DNA from: an uncultured Eubacteriales bacterium
GTDB taxonomy: Bacteria; Bacillota; Clostridia; Oscillospirales; Acutalibacteraceae
Reading direction: 5' to 3'
DNA: 64,000 bases
Assembly (NCBI GenBank): GCA_900315285.1
Contig: OMYO01000007.1
Span: 1 to 64,000, forward strand
Made by a program: the position numbers and the translations under genes
Shown here: positions 1 to 8,669 of the stretch, piece by piece
Numbering within the stretch: the stretch's first letter is position 1
How the letters are laid out: each line of letters begins with the position of its first letter
The notes under the pieces: generated by a model
What the model saw: the letters and a program-made list of their open reading frames with translations, nothing else
The model's database searches: none
Told to the model about the DNA's origin: nothing

Positions 1-98
1 GAGGAACTATTCGAGGAATTTTTAAACCAAATATATCAATCCGACCCAAAGATGAAACTTAATTCGTATCAGTGTTCAAGTTGAACTTGCAATTTACC

Positions 99-345
99 TG
101 TGTCCTACTTTCAAAAATTCTCTCATACACAAACCAAAATAAAAGGTTTTAGTCTTATTCAAATATACTAATTTGATAAAAATCAAGTCAATTTGTTCAT
201 ACACATTTTGGATATATCAATTTGTGTCCTATGCTGGCCCGTGAATCGCCCCAAATTTATTGACCACATTTGAAAATATTGCAATTGTGTCCTACGGAAA
301 ATTTCAATCTCATACACATTTTGAAATAGAACGATTGTGTCCTAC
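99..345. repeat. Degenerate tandem repeats of TCATACACA and TGTGTCCTA
   Basis: TGTGTCCTA(C) occurs at 99, 223, 286 and 336. TCATACACA occurs at 123, 197 and 310, with a decayed form near 260. The left motif is followed by the right motif 26 bp later at 197/223, 260/286 and 310/336, and the reverse order recurs 24 bp apart at 99/123 and 286/310. The outer five bases of the two motifs (ACACA and TGTGT) are complementary, so each unit is a weak inverted repeat. Unit starts are 63 and 50 bp apart. It resembles the arrays at 24647 and 54830 but is less regular. Confidence 0.6.
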
Positions 346-400
346 GGGAGGCCCCAACCTTTACGAAATCTTTCGTTCTGTATTCGCCCCGATTAACAAC

Positions 401-432
401 AAAAAAACCGCCGGCCACAGCCGACGGTTTTT
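401..432 (-). terminator. Intrinsic terminator of the 93-aa unknown gene
   Basis: An 11-bp hairpin (AAACCGCCGGC paired with GCCGACGGTTT, one mismatch) is followed on the minus strand by a run of T. It begins about 12 bases after the stop codon of the gene at 444-725. Confidence 0.8.
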
Positions 433-443
433 CCATTTTCAAC

Positions 444-725
444 TTACCACTTTTCCGTGGGATATTTGCCCTGGGCGTTGAGGAAGCGGTTTGCCTTGAC
501 CTTCGGGGAGAAGCGGGTGCCGTGGATCATCTGGTACTCGTTGCTCTTCTCGTCGAGGATTTCCTGGACATCCGGGTCCTTGTGGAAATAGGTGTGCAGC
601 TTCTTGCACTCGAGCTCAATTTCCGCCTCTTTCTCCAGAATGGCGACTAAGTCCTCATCCTGATGATTGCGGATGTACTCGTTGCCCTGGCGGATGATTT
701 CTTCTGCTTTCGGATCGATTCCCAT
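444..725 (-). CDS. Hypothetical protein, 93 aa
   Basis: I do not recognise this family. The predicted product is a small, soluble, charged protein, mostly helical in character, with no signal peptide, membrane segment or cysteine cluster apart from a single Cys. An upstream in-frame ATG at 743 overlaps the ribosome binding site GGAGGAGG, so the start is placed at the ATG at 725, giving MGIDPKAEE at the N-terminus. It is transcribed alone: a promoter (TTGAAA, 16 bp, TATAAT on the minus strand, 755-782) precedes it and a hairpin terminator follows. Function unknown. Confidence 0.75.
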   Translation of the reverse strand: MGIDPKAEEIIRQGNEYIRNHQDEDLVAILEKEAEIELECKKLHTYFHKDPDVQEILDEKSNEYQMIHGTRFSPKVKANRFLNAQGKYPTEKW

Positions 726-754
726 AAATCGTACCTCCTCCATAAGTTGATAAT

Positions 755-782
755 ATTATAGCAATCGGGCGGGGCATTTCAA
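755..782 (-). promoter_or_regulatory. Sigma-A type promoter for the 93-aa gene
   Basis: On the minus strand TTGAAA (782-777) and TATAAT (760-755) are separated by 16 bp, about 30 bases upstream of the chosen start codon. Confidence 0.65.
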
Positions 783-800
783 TGCAATTTGTGCGAATTT

Positions 801-2225
801 TTATAGATAAGGGCGGATAATCCAGATAACACCGCGGAGCAGCGTGTACCCAAGGCGCTTTTCGCCGGTGCGCTCTACCTTGACATAGCGGCTGCCGGGA
901 ATGTCCGGGCCATTGGCGGAAATCTGCAGGCTCTGGCTCTTGAGCTCCTCCATGCCGCGGCGGACTACGGCGTTCAGCTCAGGGGAGTCCACTGCAAGCA
1001 TGAGCTCGGTGTCGAGATACATGCTCCGCATATCCATGTTGCAAGATCCAATGACTGTGAGCCGGTCATCTATTGTAATGGCCTTGGCGTGTGTGGCCCG
1101 TCCGTTGTTCTCGAAAACGGTGCTGCCGGTCTTCAGGATGTTTTTCTTCTGATTCAGATAGTCGCAGGCCCCAAGGGAGTTGCTGCCGGTGGCGGCGGAG
1201 TTCGTGATGATGTCCACCTGCCTGCCCCGGTTCAGGTCGGTGATGGCACGGTACATGGTCCGGTCCATCATGAGGTAGGGGGTCTGGATAGTAATGTGTT
1301 TCCCGGTTTTCATGAGCTCCAGCAGGCGGGCACCGAGAATAGGTGGCTTTCGTGTGGGCGATGGATCTCCGGTAATAAGCGTACACTTCCTTGTCGGCAC
1401 CGAGATGCTGCCCCAGTCCAACGGTGCATAGGCTGCCGGGTAGCGGGCGGGGAGTTTACCAGCGAGGCGGTGGAGTTCCTCCGAAGCCCTGTTTCGCTCC
1501 GCCTTCTCTGTGGCAAGGACTGCATCCTTATGATTCGGCTGGCTCCAGAGGGTCCAGAAATAGCGCTGGACCTGGGGGATGGCGGCGCGGGAGTCCTTTC
1601 TTCCGGCTTCTGTCTCCCGGAGTATCAGGTCAAAGTCCCGGATCCGCTCCTCCGGTCTTCCCTCATGGCCCAGAAACTTATTCTGGATGTTGCGGCCACC
1701 GAGAATACACCACTCGTCGTCCGCTACCAGAATCTTATCGTGGAGGCGGTAGTGGAGCTTCCAGTCTTTGCTGTAATTGAAGCGGTTGTAGAAACGCAGA
1801 TGTACGTTGGGACTCTCCATGAGGGCATCCATATAGGGGTTACCAGTCAAGAATTTCCAACCATAGTACCCATCTACAAGGAGGTGGACATGGACGCCCC
1901 GTTCTGCTGCCCGCAGCAGGGCAGCTGTAATTTCCCGGCCGACGCCGTCCTCCTGCCAGGTAAAGGTGGTCAGCAGGATGTCGTGCTCTGCGTTGTCAAT
2001 AAGCCGGAGCCGCCACGCCATGGCCTCATCGTTGTCCTCCACGAAGTGGATGCGGTCCGGGCCGGTGTCGTTGGCGGTGTAAGTTATAGATTTTGCGTGG
2101 GAGACTGCATCGCCCGTAATATGCTTATGGCATGCAGGCGGGATGATGCCCACCAGGCAGTAGCAGAGAAACAGGGCGGCAAATACGATGCAGAACCACT
2201 TTATGATTTTTCCAAAAGTCTTCAT
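801..2225 (-). CDS. Phospholipase D / cardiolipin synthase family membrane protein
   Basis: A 474-aa protein with two HxKxxxxD (HKD) motifs, at about residues 162 (HDKILVADD) and 379 (HAKAITIDD), each followed by the Gly/Ser-Asn stretch typical of the phospholipase D superfamily. The two halves form one active site and transfer phosphatidyl groups. One hydrophobic segment at about residues 6-30 should anchor it in the membrane with the catalytic part outside. The short N-terminus resembles ClsC/YmdC-like proteins more than ClsA with its two membrane helices, so cardiolipin synthesis is likely but not certain. Start chosen at the ATG at 2225; a TTG at 2267 would run through the upstream terminator. 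No clear ribosome binding site precedes 2225. Confidence 0.82.
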   Translation of the reverse strand: MKTFGKIIKWFCIVFAALFLCYCLVGIIPPACHKHITGDAVSHAKSITYTANDTGPDRIHFVEDNDEAMAWRLRLIDNAEHDILLTTFTWQEDGVGREITAALLRAAERGVHVHLLVDGYYGWKFLTGNPYMDALMESPNVHLRFYNRFNYSKDWKLHYRLHDKILVADDEWCILGGRNIQNKFLGHEGRPEERIRDFDLILRETEAGRKDSRAAIPQVQRYFWTLWSQPNHKDAVLATEKAERNRASEELHRLAGKLPARYPAAYAPLDWGSISVPTRKCTLITGDPSPTRKPPILGARLLELMKTGKHITIQTPYLMMDRTMYRAITDLNRGRQVDIITNSAATGSNSLGACDYLNQKKNILKTGSTVFENNGRATHAKAITIDDRLTVIGSCNMDMRSMYLDTELMLAVDSPELNAVVRRGMEELKSQSLQISANGPDIPGSRYVKVERTGEKRLGYTLLRGVIWIIRPYL

Positions 2226-2260
2226 AGAAAAGAAAACGGACAGGCAAAAGCTGCCTGTCC
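2226..2260 (-). terminator. Terminator at the end of the pheST-ireB operon
   Basis: GGACAGGC (2238-2245) pairs perfectly with GCCTGTCC (2253-2260), and the minus strand then runs into a T-rich tail. It ends the operon just after the gene at 2272-2565. The tail abuts the start codon of the phospholipase D gene. Confidence 0.85.
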
Positions 2261-2271
2261 GCTGCAATTAT

Positions 2272-2565
2272 TCAGGATTCCTCTTTCAGAGCACGCTGGA
2301 GCCAGATGGAGGCGATGTCCATGGCCGCATAGAGTCCGACTTTCTCGCTCTTCTTGCGGATGATTTCCTCCGGCTTGGCGCTGGGGTTTGTGGACATGAG
2401 CTGGACGACGACCCGGTTGGGCACGTCCATGTCCTTGACTTTCTTGGTGTTCTTGATGGTAAGCATGCAGACGAAGGGGTCATACATGTTCCCATAATAG
2501 AGGGTGTTGCCACTCCGCACAAGGGGGTAGCCCTTATAGGTGAGGAACTGGTTTCCTTCCGCCAA
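2272..2565 (-). CDS. Conserved-looking hypothetical protein, 97 aa
   Basis: I do not recognise this small soluble protein. It has no signal peptide or membrane segment and ends in a charged helix. A GTG at 2574 lies directly against the AAGGAG ribosome binding site, so the TTG at 2565, spaced eight bases from it, is the better start. It is the last gene of the pheS-pheT-ireB operon, only 12 bases after ireB, and is followed by a strong terminator. Its placement suggests a housekeeping role, but the sequence itself gives no function. Confidence 0.7.
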   Translation of the reverse strand: MAEGNQFLTYKGYPLVRSGNTLYYGNMYDPFVCMLTIKNTKKVKDMDVPNRVVVQLMSTNPSAKPEEIIRKKSEKVGLYAAMDIASIWLQRALKEES

Positions 2566-2577
2566 TGATTTCACTCC

Positions 2578-2826
2578 TTATTTGTCCAGGAAGTTCCGGA
2601 CGATTTCCTGCAGAAGCTCATCCCGGTCGATACGACGGATCAGATTCCGCGCGTTGTTGTGGGTGGTAATATAGGTCGGGTCCTCGGTCAGGAGATATCC
2701 GACGATTTGGCTGATGGGGTTGTACCCCTTCTCCTGAAGGGCATTGTAGACCTCATTCAGGATTCGCTTCATTTCGGCATCCGAGTCCTCCTTGATGGAA
2801 AACTGTATTGTCTTGTCAGACACCAT
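2578..2826 (-). CDS. ireB: IreB family regulatory phosphoprotein (UPF0297)
   Basis: This 82-aa protein matches the IreB/YrzL family along its whole length, including the signature EKGYNPISQIVGYLLTEDP and the NNARNLIR segment. In Enterococcus faecalis IreB is phosphorylated on N-terminal threonines by the PASTA kinase IreK and lowers cephalosporin resistance; here Thr6 and Ser10 lie in the equivalent region. The start at 2826 has a good GGAGGTGG site; an upstream start at 2883 would add 19 residues absent from the family. IreB genes usually sit beside ruvX and alaS, so a position behind pheT is uncommon. Family assignment is strong; the kinase partner is not in this window. Confidence 0.9.
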   Translation of the reverse strand: MVSDKTIQFSIKEDSDAEMKRILNEVYNALQEKGYNPISQIVGYLLTEDPTYITTHNNARNLIRRIDRDELLQEIVRNFLDK

Positions 2827-2883
2827 AACCACCTCCAGACGATTATTCTTCCCTATTATATAACAATTTGGGAGGAATGCCAA

Positions 2884-5271
2884 TCAGGAACGGAGCACTC
2901 CGCCGCATTTTTCGACAGATTTTACGGCTTTTTTCACGGCGGCGTCCACTTCCTCGTCGGTAAGTGTCCGGTCAGAGGCGCGGAATTTCAGGCTGAAGGC
3001 CACGCTCTTCTTGTCCTTGCCGACCTGGTCTCCGGTGTAGACATCAAACAGCTCGAGCTTCTCCAGAATGGAGGAGGAGATAGCCTGACGGATGGCCTTT
3101 TCCAGTACGAGGACCGGGGTGGCCGCATCGACGACGAAGGCGAGGTCACGGGTGGTGACCGGGTACTTCGGCAGGTGGCGGTAGATCTTCACGAGGTCAG
3201 CCTTCTCATACAGCTTCTCCACGTCAATGGCGGCGATGTAGGCTCTGTCGCCGATCTCGTAGTTGTGGAGGACCGCAGGGTGGATCTCACCGAGGCGGAC
3301 GACCTCTTCACCGTCCACTGTGATGGAGGCGGTACGGCCCGGGTGGAATGTCGGGTCATCCTTGACCGGCTCCACATCATATTCGGCAATGCCACAGATG
3401 GAGAGTAGCTTCTCTACCATGCCCTTGAGGACGAAGTAGTCGGTTCCCTTCCCGTAGAGGCCGAGCACAAGCTGCTGGTTTTCGTCCGGGAGCTCGTCAA
3501 GGGTCTCGTGGGGAATATATACCGTGGACATCTCGTAGAGCCAGGCTCTTTCATTCCGGTTGTTGTAGTTCCGGGAGAGGACGTTCAGCATAGACGGAAT
3601 AGAAGTGGTGCGCATGACGCTGGTGTCCTCACCGAGCGGGTTCTTAATGACAATGTTCTTGCGGAGTCCGCTCTCCTTCGGAAGACGGATGCGGTCATAC
3701 TCCTTCGGGCTGATGAACGAGAATGTCTGGATTTCCGACAGGCCGCAGCTGCGCATGGTCTGCTCCACGAGGCGGTTGAATTTTTGACGAGGGGTGAGTT
3801 CCGCCTGGGCGGAACCGCGGAGCTGGGTGGCCGGGATCTTGTTGTAGCCGTAGAACCGGGCAATCTCCTCGGAGATGTCGGCCTGGTGGTGGATGTCAAT
3901 GCGGAACGACGGAACGGTGATGACGCCGTCCTCCACCTTGAAGTCTATCTTGCGGAGGATTTCCGCCTGCTCCTCGGCCGGGACATTGATTCCGATGAAG
4001 TTGTTGGTCCACTCGGGCTCGAAGGGCAGGGTGATCTGCTCCCTGGGGTTAGCGTAGTTGTCGACGACACCGTTTACGACATCACCGGCATCCAGCAGCT
4101 GGACGAGTTCCAGGGCACGGGCCAGGCAGGTGCCGCAGTTGTCCGGATTCAGTTCCTTCTCAAAACGGGAAGAGGCCTCCGTACGCATGCCGAGCTTCTT
4201 TGCGCCGCGGCGCACTCTGGCACCGTGGAAGCAGGCGGACTCGAACACGATGGTGGTGGTATCATCCATGATGCCGGAGTACTCGCCGCCCATAACACCG
4301 GCTACGGCGACGGGCTTTTTCTCGTCGGCAATGACGAGGATGGACGGGTCGAGGGTCTTCTCGTCTCCGTCGAGGGTCGTGATCTTCTCTCCGTCCTCGG
4401 CCATGCGGACAATGACATGGTTGCCCTCAAGGTAGCGCAGGTCAAAGGCATGCATGGGCTGGCCGTATTCCAGCATGACGAAGTTCGTGATGTCGACAAT
4501 GTTGTTGATAGGACGGACGCCGCAGGCACGGAGACGCTCCCGGATCCAGAGCGGGGACGGCTTGACGCGGACGTTCTTTACAACGGCGCCGGCGTAGCGG
4601 TAGCACTCCTCCGGGGCGTTGATGTCCACCTTCAGGTAGTCGTTTACGTCACCCTCGCCGGACTTGACCTCCGGGGTGTGGAGCTTCAGCGGCAGGTCGT
4701 AAGTGGCGGCGGTCTCCCGCGCCAGACCGATGATACTCATGCAGTCCGGACGGTTGGAGGTGATTTCAAATTCGGTGACGACATCGTTCAGGCCGATGGC
4801 CTCGTGGATGTCCATGCCGGGTTCCTTCTTGCAGTCATCTCCCAGAAGGAAGATGCCGTCCTCAATGGCGTAGGGGAAGTCGTGGACTGTGATGCCGAGC
4901 TCGGCCACAGAGCAGAACATGCCCTCGGACAGGACGCCGCGCATTTTGCCCTTTGTGATCTTCTGGCCGCCGGCGACGACCGATTTATGGAGAGCCACCG
5001 GGACAAAGACACCGGGGGTCACGTTCGTGGCGCTGGTGACAATGGTGATGGGCTCCTCTTTTCCGACGTTGACCGTGCAGACAAAGAGCCGGTCGGCGTT
5101 CGGATGTTTTTCCACGGTGAGAATTTCACCGACAACGATATTTTCGAGGGTCTCGCCCTCATGGCGGAAGGACTCGACTTTGGAGCCGGAAATGGTCAGC
5201 GCCTCGGCGAAGTCTCGGTCCGGGACGTCGATGTCCACGTAGTCCTGCAGCCATCTCTTTGATAAATCCAT
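2884..5271 (-). CDS. pheT: Phenylalanyl-tRNA synthetase beta subunit
   Basis: 795 aa, the normal length for bacterial PheT. It forms the alpha2-beta2 enzyme that charges tRNA-Phe. Visible parts in order: an N-terminal tRNA-binding (EMAP/OB) domain at about residues 40-150, the B3/B4 editing domain in the middle, the B5 domain, the catalytic-like core, and a C-terminal ferredoxin-fold anticodon-binding domain. The ATG at 5271 follows a GGAGGT site. It starts 12 bases after pheS and shares its T-box leader, so both subunits should rise together when charged tRNA-Phe falls. Confidence 0.97.
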   Translation of the reverse strand: MDLSKRWLQDYVDIDVPDRDFAEALTISGSKVESFRHEGETLENIVVGEILTVEKHPNADRLFVCTVNVGKEEPITIVTSATNVTPGVFVPVALHKSVVAGGQKITKGKMRGVLSEGMFCSVAELGITVHDFPYAIEDGIFLLGDDCKKEPGMDIHEAIGLNDVVTEFEITSNRPDCMSIIGLARETAATYDLPLKLHTPEVKSGEGDVNDYLKVDINAPEECYRYAGAVVKNVRVKPSPLWIRERLRACGVRPINNIVDITNFVMLEYGQPMHAFDLRYLEGNHVIVRMAEDGEKITTLDGDEKTLDPSILVIADEKKPVAVAGVMGGEYSGIMDDTTTIVFESACFHGARVRRGAKKLGMRTEASSRFEKELNPDNCGTCLARALELVQLLDAGDVVNGVVDNYANPREQITLPFEPEWTNNFIGINVPAEEQAEILRKIDFKVEDGVITVPSFRIDIHHQADISEEIARFYGYNKIPATQLRGSAQAELTPRQKFNRLVEQTMRSCGLSEIQTFSFISPKEYDRIRLPKESGLRKNIVIKNPLGEDTSVMRTTSIPSMLNVLSRNYNNRNERAWLYEMSTVYIPHETLDELPDENQQLVLGLYGKGTDYFVLKGMVEKLLSICGIAEYDVEPVKDDPTFHPGRTASITVDGEEVVRLGEIHPAVLHNYEIGDRAYIAAIDVEKLYEKADLVKIYRHLPKYPVTTRDLAFVVDAATPVLVLEKAIRQAISSSILEKLELFDVYTGDQVGKDKKSVAFSLKFRASDRTLTDEEVDAAVKKAVKSVEKCGGVLRS

Positions 5272-5283
5272 TCGGGTACCTCC

Positions 5284-6309
5284 TCAGAACTGTTCCAGGA
5301 AACGCATGTCGTTCTCGTAGAGCATGCGCATGTCATCCATCTCATAGGCGAACATGACCAGGCGCTCCAGACCGAGGCCGAACGCGAAGCCGCTGTACTT
5401 CTCAGGGTCGATGCCGCCGTTGTGGAGGACCTGCGGGTGGATCATGCCGGCACCGAGGATCTCGATCCAACCCTCGTTCTTGCACATGGAGCAGCCCTTG
5501 CCGCCGCACTTGAAGCAGCTGACGTCGATTTCACAGGACGGCTCGGTGAACGGGAAGTGGTGCGGGCGGAGACGGATGCGGGTGTCGGAGCCATAGAGCT
5601 TCTTGGCGAATGTCTCCAGGGTGCCGACCAGGTCACCCATCGTGATGCCCTCGTCAATGGCCATGCCCTCGATCTGATGGAACAGGGGGGAGTGGGTGGC
5701 GTCGACGGCGTCGCTGCGGTAGACGCGGCCCGGGGCAATCATGCGGATGGGGGGCTTTTTCTCCTCCATGACGCGGATCTGTGTGCCCGAGGTCTGGGTC
5801 CGGAGCAGCATGTTGTCGGTAATATAAAAGGTATCCTGGGTGTCCCGGGCCGGATGGTCCTTCGGGATGTTCAGGGCCTCAAAGTTGTAGTAGTCCCACT
5901 CGACCTCCGGACCCTGGGCAATTTCAAAGCCCATGCCCATGAAGATCTCCTTGACCTCGTCCAGGACGAGAGACAGGGGGTGCTCATGGCCAATTTCCAC
6001 CGGGCTGCCGGGCAGGGTGACGTCGATGGTCTCGGCGAGGAGACGGGCCTCCTGCTGGGCGGCCTTGAGCTCCATGGCCTTCTTCTCAATGTTCTCGGTG
6101 ATTTCTCCACGGATCTTGTTGGCCAGCTGGCCGACCACCGGGCGCTCCTCCGGGGAGAGGCTTCCCATGGTCTTCAGGACGGCGGTCAGGTCGCCCTTTT
6201 TTCCGAGGAATTTGACGCGGACGTTGTCGAGCTCTTCCAGGGTCTCAATGCTGTGCAGAGCGGCTTCCGCCTCGGCACGAATGCCCTCGAGCTGTTCTTT
6301 CTGCTTCAT
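5284..6309 (-). CDS. pheS: Phenylalanyl-tRNA synthetase alpha subunit
   Basis: 341 aa catalytic subunit of phenylalanyl-tRNA synthetase. The N-terminal coiled coil (about residues 1-90) is followed by the class II core. Motif 2 carries the usual FHQIEG stretch, and motif 3 the GLGLERLVM near the C-terminus. A cysteine cluster (CFKCGGKGCSMCKNEGW) sits in the insertion used by many Firmicute PheS proteins. The open frame extends upstream into the T-box leader, but the ATG at 6309 has the ribosome binding site and gives the normal N-terminus. First gene of the pheS-pheT-ireB operon. Confidence 0.97.
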   Translation of the reverse strand: MKQKEQLEGIRAEAEAALHSIETLEELDNVRVKFLGKKGDLTAVLKTMGSLSPEERPVVGQLANKIRGEITENIEKKAMELKAAQQEARLLAETIDVTLPGSPVEIGHEHPLSLVLDEVKEIFMGMGFEIAQGPEVEWDYYNFEALNIPKDHPARDTQDTFYITDNMLLRTQTSGTQIRVMEEKKPPIRMIAPGRVYRSDAVDATHSPLFHQIEGMAIDEGITMGDLVGTLETFAKKLYGSDTRIRLRPHHFPFTEPSCEIDVSCFKCGGKGCSMCKNEGWIEILGAGMIHPQVLHNGGIDPEKYSGFAFGLGLERLVMFAYEMDDMRMLYENDMRFLEQF

Positions 6310-6374
6310 GCTGTACCTTCCTTTAGTACTCTTTGATATTAGGGGGGACACGACCTGACTTCTTGCAAAATGCA

Positions 6375-6625
6375 AAAAAATAAGGCCCCGTCCCGAAAGG
6401 GACGAAGTCTGACTACTCCGCGGTACCACCCAGATTCCGGCGACTTGCGCCGGCACTCAAAACTCGTAACGGGAGCTGACCGTCATTCCATACTTTCCGG
6501 GTCCACCGGGGTTCCGGGATGCCGCTCCGGAGCGAACTTCTCTTTTCCACCGCACAGGGCGCTCTCAGCCGATGACGGCCCCTCTCTTTAGCGCGGAGCG
6601 GAAAAAATACTTTCTCCATCAATGC
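6375..6625 (-). promoter_or_regulatory. Phenylalanine T-box leader of pheST
   Basis: On the minus strand the leader shows the T-box landmarks in order: the AGAGAG and GGCTGAGAGC elements of stem I (about 6595-6555), a GAAGTTCGCTCC stretch whose TTC (6536-6534) fits a Phe specifier codon, the T-box sequence GGTGGTACCGCGG (6431-6418), and a terminator hairpin with a T run (6405-6375). Uncharged tRNA-Phe should pair with the specifier and the T-box and prevent termination. Transcription would start near 6638. Confidence 0.93.
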
Positions 6626-6645
6626 GTTTTTCCAATATCGGGAAC

Positions 6646-6674
6646 ATTCTATCACTCCGGCAACGCTTTTTCAA
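6646..6674 (-). promoter_or_regulatory. Promoter of the pheST operon
   Basis: Minus-strand TTGAAA (6674-6669) and TAGAAT (6651-6646) with exactly 17 bp between them, just ahead of the T-box leader. Confidence 0.75.
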
Positions 6675-6738
6675 CGAATTTTTCCTGTGACTTATGTTAA
6701 AATGAATAAAGTCAGGACAATGAGGGAGGGAAAGCCGC

Positions 6739-7119
6739 ATGGATATCCGCGTGGGCGTTGACCTTGTGGAAATAGATCGTATGCAGCATGCCATAGAGAC
6801 CAACGAGCGCTTCTTGCAGCGGGTCCTCGGGGACCGGGAGCGGGAGTACTATGAGGCACACGGCATGCGGGCCGAGAGCATTGCCGCGGCATTTGCCGCA
6901 AAGGAGGCATTCTCGAAGGCCATGGGCACCGGCATCTCCGGCTTTTCTCTGGGCGATGTACAGGTCATCCACGACGAACTCGGCTGTCCCCACTACGAGT
7001 TCTCCGGCCGTGCCGCTTCTCTGGTAGCCGAGGCCGGTCTCCAGTTTTCCCTGAGCCTGACCCATACAAAGACAACGGCGGCGGCCGTGGCTGTCGCCTT
7101 TAAGGAGGATTCCCATTGA
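6739..7119 (+). CDS. acpS: Holo-[acyl-carrier-protein] synthase
   Basis: 126 aa, normal AcpS length. The enzyme moves 4'-phosphopantetheine from coenzyme A to a serine of acyl carrier protein. The two signature blocks are present: GVDLVEIDR with the metal-binding Asp8, and FAAKEAFSKA with Glu56. The C-terminal block reads SLTHTKTTAAA, where many homologues have Ser-His-Ser/Asp. A GAGGGAGG site precedes the ATG. It overlaps nnr by four bases, a pairing common in Firmicutes. A TAAAAT box at 6698-6703 may be its -10; no good -35 is visible. Confidence 0.95.
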   Translation: MDIRVGVDLVEIDRMQHAIETNERFLQRVLGDREREYYEAHGMRAESIAAAFAAKEAFSKAMGTGISGFSLGDVQVIHDELGCPHYEFSGRAASLVAEAGLQFSLSLTHTKTTAAAVAVAFKEDSH

Positions 7120-8654
7120 AGATTCTCACCGCCGATGAAATAAGACGGGTAGAGGAAGAGGAGAATGCCACCGGCATCCGCTTCTTTGACCTCATGGAGC
7201 GGGCCGGCACGGCCTGCGCCGACAGAATCCGCAGCATCTGCCCGGACAGCAGCCGCGGCGCCGTCATTGTGGCCGGCAGCGGCAAAAACGGAGGGGACGG
7301 ATTCGTCATTGCCCGGAAGCTCCGGGAGGCCGGCTACCCGTGCGGGGTCATCCTCGCCATGGGCATGCCGAAGGCCGCCGACGCCATCAACAATTTCGGC
7401 ACCGTGAACCGGCTCGGCATCTCCATCCTGAACTATGAGGACAATCCGACACAGGCCCAGGCCATGATCCGCGGTGCCGACATCGTCGTCGACGCGGTCT
7501 TCGGCATCGGATTCCATGGCCCCGCACAGGGCGCCCTCCCGGAAATCTTCCGGGCCATCTCGGACTCCGAGGGGACCGTGTTTGCCATTGACGTACCGAG
7601 TGGCGTTGATACGGACACCGGTGCTGTGCTTGGCGAGGCGGTCTATGCGGACTACACTTTTGCCATCAGCTGCTTGAAACCGGCCCATGCCTTTTATCCG
7701 GCACGGGAAAACTGCGGAATCTCTATAGTGCTGGATATCGGAATCTCGGAGCATGCATTTTCAGCTGCATCGCCCACACTTGTGTCGCTCTCACAGAGTG
7801 ACGTCACAGAGCTGCTTCCCGAGCGAACCCGGACTTCCCACAAGAACGACTACGGCCATGTGCTCTCCATCTGCGGCAGCATGTGCATGCCGGGAGCCGC
7901 CTGCATGTGTGCAAATGCGGCAATTCGTTCCGGAGCGGGGCTTGTCACGGCGGCTTTCCCGCAGAGGGCCTATCCGGCCATCTCCTCCCATTTGACCGAG
8001 GGAATGATGGTGCCGCTGCCGGACACGCCGGCGGGTATGGTCCATGTGCAGTCCATCAACCTGCTGCGGCACTATATGGAACGCGCCACGACCATTGTCA
8101 TGGGATGCGGTCTCGGCCAGAGCCAGGATGTTCGTACCGTTGTACTGGATGTTCTGCAGAATGCCGGCAGACGTCCCATTGTGCTGGACGCAGATGGCCT
8201 GAACGCCGTTGCCGGTAACACCGGTGTCCTAGATAATCTGGAGGGCGAGGTCGTTGTGACGCCGCATCCGGGCGAAATGTCCAGACTTATGAACATCCCG
8301 GTCCAGGATATCCTGCAAGACCGTATCGGAGCGGCGCACAGATTTGCCGATGAACACCGGGTCACCGTGCTTCTGAAGGGGCCGGACACCGTAATTGCCA
8401 CCTATGATAACCCGGTCACTATTGTGAACCGGACAGGTAACCAGGGCCTTGCCAAGGGCGGAAGCGGGGACACCCTCGCCGGAATAATTGCCGCACTGCT
8501 TGCCCAGGGTATGCCGCCGTTTCAGGCAGCGGCTACCGGAGCCTATCTCCACGGATATGCTGCCGACTTTGCGGCGAAGACGCTGTCCCTGCGGGCCATG
8601 ACAGCCACGGACCTCATTACGGCGCTCCCATTTGCCCTGAAGGATTTCGAGTGA
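7116..8654 (+). CDS. nnr: Bifunctional NAD(P)H-hydrate epimerase / dehydratase
   Basis: 512 aa repair enzyme for damaged NAD(P)H. The N-terminal YjeF_N domain (about residues 1-215) carries the GSGKNGGDGF and DVPSGVD motifs of the epimerase. The C-terminal ribokinase-like domain (about residues 230-510) carries DADGLNA, VVTPHPGEM and NQGLAKGGSGDTLAG, which identify the ADP/ATP-dependent dehydratase. The start is a TTG at 7116 overlapping the acpS stop, eight bases behind an AAGGAGGA site. A weak hairpin lies just after the stop (8656-8670) and overlaps the next promoter. Confidence 0.95.
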   Translation: MKILTADEIRRVEEEENATGIRFFDLMERAGTACADRIRSICPDSSRGAVIVAGSGKNGGDGFVIARKLREAGYPCGVILAMGMPKAADAINNFGTVNRLGISILNYEDNPTQAQAMIRGADIVVDAVFGIGFHGPAQGALPEIFRAISDSEGTVFAIDVPSGVDTDTGAVLGEAVYADYTFAISCLKPAHAFYPARENCGISIVLDIGISEHAFSAASPTLVSLSQSDVTELLPERTRTSHKNDYGHVLSICGSMCMPGAACMCANAAIRSGAGLVTAAFPQRAYPAISSHLTEGMMVPLPDTPAGMVHVQSINLLRHYMERATTIVMGCGLGQSQDVRTVVLDVLQNAGRRPIVLDADGLNAVAGNTGVLDNLEGEVVVTPHPGEMSRLMNIPVQDILQDRIGAAHRFADEHRVTVLLKGPDTVIATYDNPVTIVNRTGNQGLAKGGSGDTLAGIIAALLAQGMPPFQAAATGAYLHGYAADFAAKTLSLRAMTATDLITALPFALKDFE

Positions 8655-8669
8655 GAGGCGGGAAACGCC

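Larger units (their letters stand above)
1..443. other. AT-rich gene-free stretch with degenerate repeats
   Basis: No convincing gene lies here. The stretch is clearly richer in A+T than the genes to its right. It holds the degenerate repeat array at 99-345, a 13-bp palindrome (GTTCAA-G-TTGAAC) at 73-85, and the terminator hairpin near 401-432. Short open frames across it follow the repeats and have no ribosome binding site or recognisable product. Confidence 0.6.

Noticed and set aside
260-481. 73-aa open frame across the first repeat array
   Set aside because: It runs through the repeats and the terminator hairpin and has no ribosome binding site or recognisable product.
6310-6456. N-terminal extension of PheS
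   Set aside because: The extra 49 codons overlap the T-box sequence and terminator and are absent from the family; the ATG at 6309 has the ribosome binding site.
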